In this document: one piece after another, positions 54,071-61,489 of the stretch | How the letters are laid out: each line of letters begins with the position of its first letter | Numbering within the stretch: the first letter of the stretch is position 1 | DNA from: Akkermansia muciniphila | Lineage (GTDB): Bacteria; Verrucomicrobiota; Verrucomicrobiia; Verrucomicrobiales; Akkermansiaceae | NCBI RefSeq assembly: GCF_002884975.1 | Contig: NZ_PJKB01000001.1 | Span: 372,001 to 436,000 of the forward strand | Reading direction: 5' to 3' | Length of the DNA: 64,000 nucleotides | Notes under the pieces: generated by a model | What the model saw: the letters and a program-made list of their open reading frames with translations, nothing else | Told to the model about the DNA's origin: nothing | Database searches by the model: none | Translations under genes and position numbers: made by a program

Positions 54071-54102
54071 GCGGCTATCTCAATAAAAATTGAGATAGCC
54101 GC
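54071..54102. terminator. 14-bp perfect stem-loop
   Basis: GCGGCTATCTCAAT (54071-54084) pairs exactly with ATTGAGATAGCCGC (54089-54102) around AAAA. No T-run follows on either strand. It could be a terminator-like hairpin for transcripts from either side or a remnant of a mobile element end. Confidence 0.45.
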
Positions 54103-54388
54103 TTATCAACTGGTTGAAAAATGAATTTGCTGCAATTTTTATTCAAACCGTTCCGTGGCATGACCGGACTCGGAAAAGATTATCATCAGGGCACACCAGG
54201 TTTCATGAAGTGTTATACTAAACACCTCCTCCGACAACAATTTGGAATATATGTGCCGGTATTCCAACCGATGAACAGGAGTAAAAAAAGCTCCGGTTCC
54301 GCAGTGAAAAAACTCCGCGATCGTTTTCCTATCCGGGAGGTGCGGCCTCGCAAATTGAAAATCAACCAGACGGTTTTCATTGAAAGAA

Positions 54389-55849
54389 TTATATTAACGA
54401 CTCAGTTCTCTGCTTCGTTAGCCCCCATTGATCAAGGGCGTCATCAAGGGAATCAAAGGAACTGTACCCCAGTTCTTCGTTCTTCATGGTCTTACTAATT
54501 ACCAGATGTCCCCAGTCAACAATATAACGCGTTCCGTTCTGATCTACGTAATCCCCGGTTTCTCCCGGTACGGCTTTACACCATACCTTTTCCAACTGCC
54601 GGATTTTGGCTTTGGACGTAGACGTTCCATTCCATTGAACCGTAACAGTCCACCCGCGGTGCGTGGCTCCTTCTATGGCTGCAAGAAGCTCGGGAGCCGA
54701 TTTATGATCCACATGGATTCCAATGGTCAATTCCCACGTTGCTCCAGTTATCCCGTCAGCGGACATCCGCAAGCTATTGATGATACTCAATGCGGTAGGA
54801 AGATCCAGTTGCGTCGCATGAAACGCATTCCCTCCGGCGACTATTTCCGGCAGGGTCAAATAGGCATACAGGCCATTTCCTTCGGCATCCAATGCCTGAT
54901 CCAGGCCACTCTCATAAATGCTCTGGCCATTTGCATCAACCGGATAGCGGCATGTTTTCAAATTGAAATTCCAACTCATAAAATTGGTGGCGTACATGGC
55001 CTTCGGTAATGCGGAGCCGAATTCCACCATAGATTTGTTGGACATAAACGCGTTGTTGACATTAGTTACATTTTTTAGATTGTGCTTAAAATCAACCAGA
55101 CCCGCGCCCTCCGCCATGTAGGACAAGAACATTACATTGCCAAAGTCCATATGAATGCGGCGGCATTTGGCAGCACCGTAAATCAATGTATCGCATGAGG
55201 TAATATTTGTTGACGATATCGTCACCTCATCAACGTCAGATTGTCTAAACATCCCAGTGCATATTGTTAAATTAGGGAATCTCCATGATGACGGGAGGCG
55301 GGTCAGCTTGGAGAGAGTGAAAAGATTAGTTCCATTTGTCAATGCGGTCAGGGCTGCTGGCTCCGGCATATCATCTGGCAAGGCGGTAATAATTGTGCCA
55401 TCGCAAAAATCTCGTATAATATTTTCCCGTGTCCACTCATACTGGTAGGCGTAATAATGCGTAGCTGCCTTGTAGAGGGAGGGCAGGACATCAGCAGGTA
55501 TCTGCACGGCGCCGAATGTTACAGGCCCCCCAATGTTGATGCCGCCGTTAGCATTATAGGTTCCCGTTGTCGTCAGGCTTCCTGCAAGCGTCATGTTGCC
55601 GCTCTCATCCACTTTGGGAGCAGCATTCCATTGGCTGCGCTCTTCTTCCGTAATGTGGACGGTGGCGTCCGCTTTGTGGGCGTCGAATGCTTCCGTGCTT
55701 ACTTTGGAATTAACTTCAGATGCTTCAGCCTTGGAGTTCCAGGCCGTTCGTTCGTCCTCCGTGATGTGAGCGGAATTGTTTTTCTCATGCTGATAAAAAT
55801 CATTCTGAGGTGTTAGTAAAATCCCGTTGATAGAGGTAATTTTATTCAT
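54389..55849 (-). CDS. Phage tail-fibre-like protein, orphan
   Basis: 486 aa. The N-terminus carries two copies of a phage-tail repeat, SAHITEDERTAWNSKAE (about residues 26-42) and TVHITEEERSQWNAAP (about 63-78). A collagen-like, beta-rich stretch follows (SGNMTLAGSLTTTGTYNANG). The remainder has repeated leucine/asparagine-rich units (LTRLPSSWRFPNLTICTGMF) and a C-terminal beta domain (WTVTVQWNGTSTS). I infer a fibre or receptor-binding protein left from a prophage, since no other phage structural gene is nearby. It could be domesticated for surface adhesion. Upstream ORF fragments overlap its start. Confidence 0.7.
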   Translation of the reverse strand: MNKITSINGILLTPQNDFYQHEKNNSAHITEDERTAWNSKAEASEVNSKVSTEAFDAHKADATVHITEEERSQWNAAPKVDESGNMTLAGSLTTTGTYNANGGINIGGPVTFGAVQIPADVLPSLYKAATHYYAYQYEWTRENIIRDFCDGTIITALPDDMPEPAALTALTNGTNLFTLSKLTRLPSSWRFPNLTICTGMFRQSDVDEVTISSTNITSCDTLIYGAAKCRRIHMDFGNVMFLSYMAEGAGLVDFKHNLKNVTNVNNAFMSNKSMVEFGSALPKAMYATNFMSWNFNLKTCRYPVDANGQSIYESGLDQALDAEGNGLYAYLTLPEIVAGGNAFHATQLDLPTALSIINSLRMSADGITGATWELTIGIHVDHKSAPELLAAIEGATHRGWTVTVQWNGTSTSKAKIRQLEKVWCKAVPGETGDYVDQNGTRYIVDWGHLVISKTMKNEELGYSSFDSLDDALDQWGLTKQRTESLI

Positions 55850-56038
55850 GATTTCTGTTTATTGTTGTCGTTTGTAGTGAGGTAGTTGAACAACTTTGCC
55901 GCCTTCTTGTCCATGATGGTGAACTCCGGATCATCCTTGCAAGAAAAGCTTGCGCCCTCCCTGCGGATTGACTTCTTCAACGGTCAAGACTCCTCTCAAT
56001 TCTTTTTCCTTTCCTCCGGATTCTGGATTTTGATTCAT
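55846..56038 (-). pseudogene. Frameshifted small phage-type ORF upstream of the tail-fibre gene
   Basis: An ATG at 56038 gives 35 codons (KEKELRGVLTVEEVNPQGG in the middle) ending in TGA at 55931-55933. In another frame, DDPEFTIMDKKAAKLFNYLT continues without a stop to TGA at 55846-55848, overlapping the tail-fibre start (ATGA). Joining the two frames gives one plausible short protein of about 65 residues, so I read a single gene broken by a frameshift near 55931. The two pieces could also be two separate small genes; the ATG at 55914 starts the second. Confidence 0.45.
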
Positions 56039-56350
56039 AGAGTGCTTACCGTAAGTGATTTACTTTTCAAGGATAAGAAAACGGTTGAAAACCACTTCGG
56101 AGAAAATCTATGCCCAGTCCGGAGAAAAATCATCCCGTGTGTAACGTTAAGACCGCAGGAATGTTACTTCGATCCAGTTTATCGGGACTGGTTTCCCGGG
56201 TTTCTTTTTAATGCCTATCCTTTCCGCTTCAATTTACTTGAACCATTATTCGGGTGCCTGGCGTTGCGGATAAAAAAGGGCTGCCTCACCTTTTGGTGGG
56301 CAGCCCCTGTTTTATGATTATATTTGAATCAGTTCCTGAATGGGCAGGAA
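55850..56350. other. 501-bp region between the tail-fibre gene and katE
   Basis: Apart from the frameshifted small ORF (55846-56038) and the katE terminator (56272-56306) I see no gene. A plus-strand ORF of 143 codons here is a shadow with no family features. It may hold the promoter of the tail-fibre gene. Confidence 0.45.
56272..56306 (-). terminator. Intrinsic terminator of katE
   Basis: GGGCTGCCTCACC (56278-56290) pairs with GGTGGGCAGCCC (56295-56306) around TTTT with one bulged T. On the minus strand it is followed by TTTTTT (56277-56272). It lies 45 nt past the katE stop. Confidence 0.9.
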
Positions 56351-58606
56351 TCAGGCTCCGAAGTCCAGCGCCCTGGGTTCGCGGGCCCAGACACGGTGCT
56401 GCTTCATGGCCGTGATGAAGGGCTTCATCAGCGCCTTGGTATCCTTAGGCGTAAGCAGGCCGGGATCGTCCATGTCCTGGGGCAGGTCCGTTGCTTCCAG
56501 CATTTCACTGGCGTCACCGGGCAGGCCGATGGCCTTCAGGTGTCGGTATGCCTGGCGCAGGTGGTATTTGGCGTCTCCGTTCATCAGCAGCGTCTGAATG
56601 CTCTGCGCTCCTTCCGGGACGATGACGGCGTCAAAAAGCACGGACGGATTGCCGGACAGGGTTCCGTCCACGTGGAGGTCTTCCCCGTCCTCCGTCTTGA
56701 CGGAGCCCATGTGGGGGGCGAGCACCTGGGGATGCACTCCCTCCTTGTTCAGGGCGTCGCAGATTTCATCCACGGACTTCAGGTTCACCCCGTCCGCTAC
56801 GAGCAGGGAAACGCGCATGCCCTTGAGGTTGCCGTCCGGCTTGGCATACAGGCTCAGGGCCGGGTCTTTTTCCAGGCCGCAGACCGGCTTGGGAAGTTCC
56901 CGGTTAAGCTGTTCCTTCGTGAGTTCGATGCCCAGGTTCTTGGCTACCCCGGCGGCCAGGTCCGGATCAATGCGCGTCAGCAGGTCTACCACCCGTTCCC
57001 GGATGTACGGGCGCGTCACCTTGCCTACTTCAAAGCTGAAGGCGTCAATGATGTGCCTTTGCTCCACGGGAGTCTGGCTCATCCAGAACAGGCGGGGCTG
57101 GGCATAGTATTCCGCAAAGGAGGGGCTCCTGAGGCGCTCCTTGACTCCCGTTACCGGCTGGGGGCTGGTGGCAAAGCCGCCGTCTTCCGGCGGCGTTTCA
57201 CGCGGCCAGTTGTCTCCGATGGAGTTGGGGTCATAATTGGCGGGGGCGGTGTCTATCTGCATGCGGTGGAAGCCGTCCCTCTGGTTATTGTGGAAGGGGC
57301 AGACGGGGCGGTTGATGGGAATCTCCGTAAAGTTGGCTCCTCCCAGGCGGTGCCGCTGGGTGTCGCTGTAGGAGAAGATGCGGCCCTGGAGCAGTGGATC
57401 GTCGGAAAAATCAATGCCCGGCACAGTATTGGCGGGGCAGAAGGCGACCTGTTCCGTTTCCGCAAAGAAGTTGTCCGGGTTGCGGTCCAGCACCATCTTG
57501 CCGACGATTTCCACGGGGACAAGCGCTTCCGGAATGAGCTTGGTGGCGTCCAGAATGTCAAAGTCGAATTGATCCGCGTCCTCTTCCGGGATAAGCTGCA
57601 GGCCAAGCTCGAATTCCGGATAGTCTCCGCCTTCAATGGATTGCCAGAGGTCCTTGCGGTGGAAGTCCGGATCACGCCCTGTCAACGCCTGGGCCTCATC
57701 CCAGATCAGGGATTTCTTGCCATACGCCGGCTTCCAGTGAAAGCGGACGAAAGTGCTTTTCCCTTCCGCATTGACCAGCTTGTACGTATGGATGCCGAAG
57801 CCCTCAATGGTTCTGTAGCTTCTGGGGATGCCCCGGTCGGACATGAGCCACATGACGTTGTGCAGTGTTTCCGGCTGGAGTGAAACATAGTCCCAGAAGG
57901 AATCATGGGCCGTCTGCCCCTGCGGCATTTCATTGTGGGGTTCCGGCTTCACGGCATGGATGAAGTCCGGGAATTTGATGGCGTCCTGAATGAAGAAGAC
58001 GGGCGTGTCATTGCCCACCAGGTCATAGTTGCCTTCCTTGGTATAGAATTTGGTGGCGAAGCCGCGGATGTCCCTCACCGTATCCGGAGATCCTCTGAAG
58101 CCCTGCACGTTGGAAAAACGCACAAAGACCGGAGTCTTTTCTCCCGGATCCTGCAGAAAGCCCGCCTTGGTGTACTTGGAAAGGGATTTGTATACCTGAA
58201 AATAGCCATGTGCCCCGGAACCTCTTGCGTGAACCACGCGTTCCGGTATCCGCTCCTGGTCAAAATGAGCCATTTTTTCCAGAAAATGGAAGTCTTCAAG
58301 CAGAGAGGGGCCCCTGCTTCCGGCTTTAAGTGTATTTTGGTCATTGGCTATTTTTACTCCCAGGTTGCTTGTAAGGGGCTGGTTCATGCCGTTGGAGCGC
58401 ATGGTGTCCAGGTCCTTGGTTTTTTCCGTAGTGTTGTCCGGCATTTTCATGGAGCCGGGGGCGGAGGGTTCCGCGTTGGGCGGCGTAGGCTTGGGGGTGG
58501 GCTTGATCAGCTCCGGGTCAATAGTATCTGTATAGTGGGGTTCCGCTTCCGTTCCATCCGGAAAGGGGGCGTAGCGTTCTTCCATTTGCTGGGTCTTTTT
58601 TTTCAT
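56351..58606 (-). CDS. katE: Large-subunit monofunctional catalase (HPII-type)
   Basis: 751 aa, the size of clade-2 catalases. A basic, proline-rich N-terminal arm (about 1-75) precedes the haem domain with [14 protein letters not shown] (distal His), the distal-pocket Asn in [25 protein letters not shown] and [16 protein letters not shown] (proximal Tyr ligand). The C-terminal flavodoxin/GATase-like extension ([20 protein letters not shown]) is complete. It decomposes hydrogen peroxide in the cytoplasm. AAGGGA is 7 nt upstream of the ATG at 58606, and the gene ends at a strong terminator. Confidence 0.96.
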   Translation of the reverse strand: MKKKTQQMEERYAPFPDGTEAEPHYTDTIDPELIKPTPKPTPPNAEPSAPGSMKMPDNTTEKTKDLDTMRSNGMNQPLTSNLGVKIANDQNTLKAGSRGPSLLEDFHFLEKMAHFDQERIPERVVHARGSGAHGYFQVYKSLSKYTKAGFLQDPGEKTPVFVRFSNVQGFRGSPDTVRDIRGFATKFYTKEGNYDLVGNDTPVFFIQDAIKFPDFIHAVKPEPHNEMPQGQTAHDSFWDYVSLQPETLHNVMWLMSDRGIPRSYRTIEGFGIHTYKLVNAEGKSTFVRFHWKPAYGKKSLIWDEAQALTGRDPDFHRKDLWQSIEGGDYPEFELGLQLIPEEDADQFDFDILDATKLIPEALVPVEIVGKMVLDRNPDNFFAETEQVAFCPANTVPGIDFSDDPLLQGRIFSYSDTQRHRLGGANFTEIPINRPVCPFHNNQRDGFHRMQIDTAPANYDPNSIGDNWPRETPPEDGGFATSPQPVTGVKERLRSPSFAEYYAQPRLFWMSQTPVEQRHIIDAFSFEVGKVTRPYIRERVVDLLTRIDPDLAAGVAKNLGIELTKEQLNRELPKPVCGLEKDPALSLYAKPDGNLKGMRVSLLVADGVNLKSVDEICDALNKEGVHPQVLAPHMGSVKTEDGEDLHVDGTLSGNPSVLFDAVIVPEGAQSIQTLLMNGDAKYHLRQAYRHLKAIGLPGDASEMLEATDLPQDMDDPGLLTPKDTKALMKPFITAMKQHRVWAREPRALDFGA

Positions 58607-58982
58607 TGGTTTGTCCCTTGATGTGTTTGAATTTTTACATGGGTTGAGGATTGGACCCTGTTTTTCCGCGGGATGTTCCGGCCGGTTTTGTCAGTCCGGT
58701 ACGGAAAAGATGATGGAGAATCCGGAAAAGGCGCTTGAAGGGAATGATTTAAGTTGCGGGGAACGGAAGGCGTGGATCACCCCTGTTTTTATTGGCATGC
58801 GTTCCTGCCCACAGCTTATTTCCTGCGCCCGGGTTCCTTTTTATCTGGCCGCAAGTCTTGCGGCTTTTCTTCAGGTTTTACGCGGGCAGGGGCGCTTTTC
58901 CGGCAGGGACTGCTTTTAACCACGGAAGTCCAGGTGAGATTCTCCGGAATGGACTCGACTTGAAGGAGTAGTATGCTAAAAA
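58607..58982. other. 376-bp divergent region between katE and the next plus-strand gene
   Basis: No supported gene. It should carry both promoters; I found no convincing -35/-10 pair or operator-like palindrome. An AAGGAG at 58963-58968 lies 14 nt before the next gene's ATG at 58983, a little far for a ribosome site. Confidence 0.4.
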
Positions 58983-59708
58983 ATGAACTTTATGAAGAAA
59001 GCGTGTTTCATTGGACTCGTGTTCCTGCCTGTGATGGGAGCGGCTCAGGAGGCCGGGAACAACCGGGATGTGGCCGTGGAGGTTCAGGCGGCGTTTGGCA
59101 AGCCTCCGCGCTCCCTGCATCTGGACCCGGTGGAAAGCCTGGTTCTTCCGCAATACCCGGACGCCCCTGCCGGACTGGTCAGCCGGGTGCATTTGTATGT
59201 GGACAAGGCCCATGGGTCTGGTGAAAATTCCCTCTATCTGGTGGCGGAAATGAATTACCGCGGAGAGGATGAGGACCAGCCCCACATTGTCGGGATATTC
59301 GCCGGTTCCAGGGTGGGGGAGGATCCGGCCCTGCGGCTGTCTGATCTGGATGGGGACGGCATGCCGGAGCTGCTCCTGGTTCATGAGGCCGGAGCCGGGG
59401 CCTTTCATTTGCGTGTGTTCCGCATTTCACAGGTGGCGCATGCCGGAGATTCCCGGAGCTGCATCACGGCCTCCCCCATGTTGAAGCAGGTCGGGTGCAT
59501 CATCGCTTCACTGGGTACCGTTGCCGTGGAGGAGGACGGCGCCGTGGTGTCCCGGTGTTATACGGATGAATCCCGCCGCCGGCTCATGGTGCGGAAGTAC
59601 CGTTTGAACAAGGGGGAGGATGAAATAAAGCCGGAGGGGCCGGAAGAGGTGAAAGCCGCGGGGCCTCAAAAGCGGCGCCGGAATTCTCCTGAACACGGGA
59701 ATGGATAA
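58983..59708 (+). CDS. Unknown secreted protein, 241 aa
   Basis: Signal peptide MKKACFIGLVFLPVMGAAQ (from the ATG at 58992; the ATG at 58983 adds three residues). The mature part has a LSDLDGDGMPELLLVHEAGA segment that looks like an FG-GAP/calcium-binding turn, and a basic C-terminus (QKRRRNSPEHGNG). I do not recognise a family. It is the first gene of a small plus-strand group. A nearby ATG at 58973 in another frame has a closer ribosome site but encodes nothing recognisable. Confidence 0.7.
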   Translation: MNFMKKACFIGLVFLPVMGAAQEAGNNRDVAVEVQAAFGKPPRSLHLDPVESLVLPQYPDAPAGLVSRVHLYVDKAHGSGENSLYLVAEMNYRGEDEDQPHIVGIFAGSRVGEDPALRLSDLDGDGMPELLLVHEAGAGAFHLRVFRISQVAHAGDSRSCITASPMLKQVGCIIASLGTVAVEEDGAVVSRCYTDESRRRLMVRKYRLNKGEDEIKPEGPEEVKAAGPQKRRRNSPEHGNG

Positions 59709-59874
59709 AATCCCCTGCATACGTAAATGAACCGGAGCTTCCACAAATTTTCATAGACGCGGGGAATAAATAGGTTATGATTTTTTTGTCAATGGGGTTA
59801 CCGGAGGGGTCATTCCTGCTGCGCGGCGCAGGCTTTTCCGGTACGGAACATTTTTTATTAGTTGTTAACAGGTT

Positions 59875-60324
59875 ATGACGGTGCAAGAAATAGCTGAACA
59901 GAGTTTGAAGAGCCTTCTGGCTTCACTGGGTTTTTCCGCGGATATTGAAATAACGGAGACGGACGGCATTATTTGCCTGAACATTTCTTCCCCGGATTGC
60001 CAGTATATCATTGGCGGAGACGGGGACAGGCTGGACGACCTCCAGTACCTGGTCAACCGCATGGTCCAGCGGAAAATGGAGGAGGCCCCCCGCGTGAAGG
60101 TGGACTGCGACCATTACCGGGAACGCAATGAGGCGCGCCTTTTGGAAAAGGCCCGTTCCCTGGCGGAGCGCGTGCAGGAGAGCGGCAAGCCCATGAAAAT
60201 GCAGCCGCTGAATGCCTACCACCGCCGCCTGGTGCACAATGCCCTTCAATCCATGGAAGGCATTGCCACGGAATCTGAGGAAGGTGACGGCCGCTACAAG
60301 CGCATCACCATCCGGCGTGCCTGA
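59875..60324 (+). CDS. KhpB/Jag-like R3H-KH RNA-binding protein
   Basis: 149 aa. A KH-type domain has QYIIGGDGDRLDDLQYLVNR near residues 43-62, in place of the usual GxxG loop, and a C-terminal R3H domain has MNAYHRRLVHNALQSMEG-like QPLNAYHRRLVHNAL (conserved Arg/His). KhpB/Jag/EloR proteins bind RNA and affect cell elongation and division in Gram-positive bacteria, and similar proteins exist widely. The usual neighbours (yidC, rpmH, mnmE) are absent. It starts 166 bp after the secreted-protein gene. Confidence 0.85.
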   Translation: MTVQEIAEQSLKSLLASLGFSADIEITETDGIICLNISSPDCQYIIGGDGDRLDDLQYLVNRMVQRKMEEAPRVKVDCDHYRERNEARLLEKARSLAERVQESGKPMKMQPLNAYHRRLVHNALQSMEGIATESEEGDGRYKRITIRRA

Positions 60325-60339
60325 AGTCCGGTTACGTTC

Positions 60340-61329
60340 ATGAGGGCTGCAGCGGTAATAGCGTCCGCCTGTCTGGCGCTGGTGACGGCGGTTCCGGGCC
60401 GTGCGGAAACGGAGGATGCTCCCGCCCCCTGTGCTGCGGCTTCCTTGCCGCCGCCCCCTGTGCTGGTGGTATACGGTTCTGCGGACCCCGGAGCGGCGGA
60501 AGCCCGCTGGGTAAAGGCGCTCCGTGCGGGCACGGAAGAACGCCGCATGCTGGACGGGAAGGTGCGTGACGTGCAGTTTGTCACGGTTCCTAAGCGTGCC
60601 GCCCTGAAAGACTGGGAAGAGGGCGGCAGCCTGTCCCGCGCTGCGGTGCATGGCGTTCGGGTGCTCCCCACGGTGGTTTTTCTTGATACCCGGGGGCGCG
60701 TGTTTGATGTGATGGAAGGCGGGGCGGATGCCGCCTCCCTCCCGGGGAGGATTGCCCAACTGGCGGAGAAGGCGCAGCGCGTGCGCCCCGTCACCGTGGT
60801 GAATGATGTTCCGAAGGGCGGAGAGCCCGCGGAGGAAGCCGCCGCCATTTGCCGGGCTCTGGAGCAGGTCCCGGCGGAAGCCTGGTTCCGGGACTATCCG
60901 GGAACCATGAAGCGCCTGGAAAAGCTGGACTGTAAAGTTCCTGCCTTCCTGAACGCCCGCGCTGCGGCGCTCCGGCTGGAGAAAAACCGGGAAACGGCTG
61001 ATCTGCTCTGTGAATCCTTCCGGGCCAGTGAAGCCCCTGCCATCCGTAAATGCCTGGAAACATGGCGGAACAGGGCGGCTGATCCTTCCTTGGCCGTGGA
61101 GGAGCGGCAGTTGCTTCTGCTGTCCATGGTGCATCCCCTCTGGGTCCGGCTGGAGGAATCCCTGTACCGGGACGGCCACAATGCGGAGAGTGAGGAGGCC
61201 TTCAACCGGGCGATTGCCGTGCTGGAGGAAGTGCGGGACATGGACCGCTCCAGCGTTTGCGGCAGGCGGGCGCACCAGCTCCGGGAGGAGCTCAGGAGGG
61301 CGCGGCTGGCTGCCGCCCGGTATGATTGA
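60340..61329 (+). CDS. Unknown exported protein with a thioredoxin-fold-like N-half
   Basis: 329 aa with a signal peptide (MRAAAVIASACLALVTAVPGRA, cleavage near 22). Residues 38-130 read like a thioredoxin-type fold (PPVLVVYGSADPGAAEARWV, then HGVRVLPTVVFLDTRGRVFD with the cis-Pro), but the CxxC active site is replaced by GSADPGA, so disulfide chemistry is unlikely. The C-terminal half is alpha-helical with TPR-like character (AESEEAFNRAIAVLEEV). It follows the KhpB-like gene by 15 nt. Function unknown. Confidence 0.7.
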   Translation: MRAAAVIASACLALVTAVPGRAETEDAPAPCAAASLPPPPVLVVYGSADPGAAEARWVKALRAGTEERRMLDGKVRDVQFVTVPKRAALKDWEEGGSLSRAAVHGVRVLPTVVFLDTRGRVFDVMEGGADAASLPGRIAQLAEKAQRVRPVTVVNDVPKGGEPAEEAAAICRALEQVPAEAWFRDYPGTMKRLEKLDCKVPAFLNARAAALRLEKNRETADLLCESFRASEAPAIRKCLETWRNRAADPSLAVEERQLLLLSMVHPLWVRLEESLYRDGHNAESEEAFNRAIAVLEEVRDMDRSSVCGRRAHQLREELRRARLAAARYD

Positions 61330-61450
61330 ACCGGTTTTCCCGTAAATTCCGGAACCGGACAGGAAGGGGGCCCGGCTCCCTCCACGGAATCAAGGAGTGC
61401 GTTTTTTCTTCCTGATTCTCCGCCCCACAGGAAGGGCCGGGCAAATTGGC

Positions 61451-61479
61451 TTGATTTTGCCCATGCCAGGGGCTAGTCT
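61451..61479 (+). promoter_or_regulatory. Possible putA promoter
   Basis: TTGATT (61451-61456) and TAGTCT (61474-61479) are 17 bp apart. The predicted start of transcription is about 61486, giving an almost leaderless message at the ATG at 61490. The match to consensus is moderate. Confidence 0.4.
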
Positions 61480-61489
61480 TCGGACCGTT

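Larger units (their letters stand above)
53609..54388. other. 780-bp AT-rich region without a supported gene
   Basis: Between the tRNA terminator and the tail-fibre-like gene the DNA is AT-rich and stop-dense. Three short ORFs exist (see the 59-aa ORF at 53872-54051) but none is convincing. A 14-bp perfect stem-loop is at 54071-54102. tRNA 3' ends are common integration sites, so this may be degraded mobile DNA, though no duplicated attachment core was found by eye. Confidence 0.5.

Noticed and set aside
54213-54380. 55-codon minus-strand ORF just after the tail-fibre gene
   Set aside because: Too short, basic low-information sequence, and no ribosome site.
54121-54498. 125-codon plus-strand ORF overlapping the end of the tail-fibre gene
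   Set aside because: It overlaps an established gene on the other strand, has no recognisable motif and no clear ribosome site. The integrase-remnant idea could not be supported.
55886-56317. 143-codon plus-strand ORF before katE
   Set aside because: It lies over the katE terminator and the small phage ORFs, and has no motifs.
53475-56350. Attachment-site repeat from the tRNA-Val 3' end
   Set aside because: I looked for a second copy of the tRNA 3' sequence near the tail-fibre gene and saw none, so an integrated element with intact ends is not supported.
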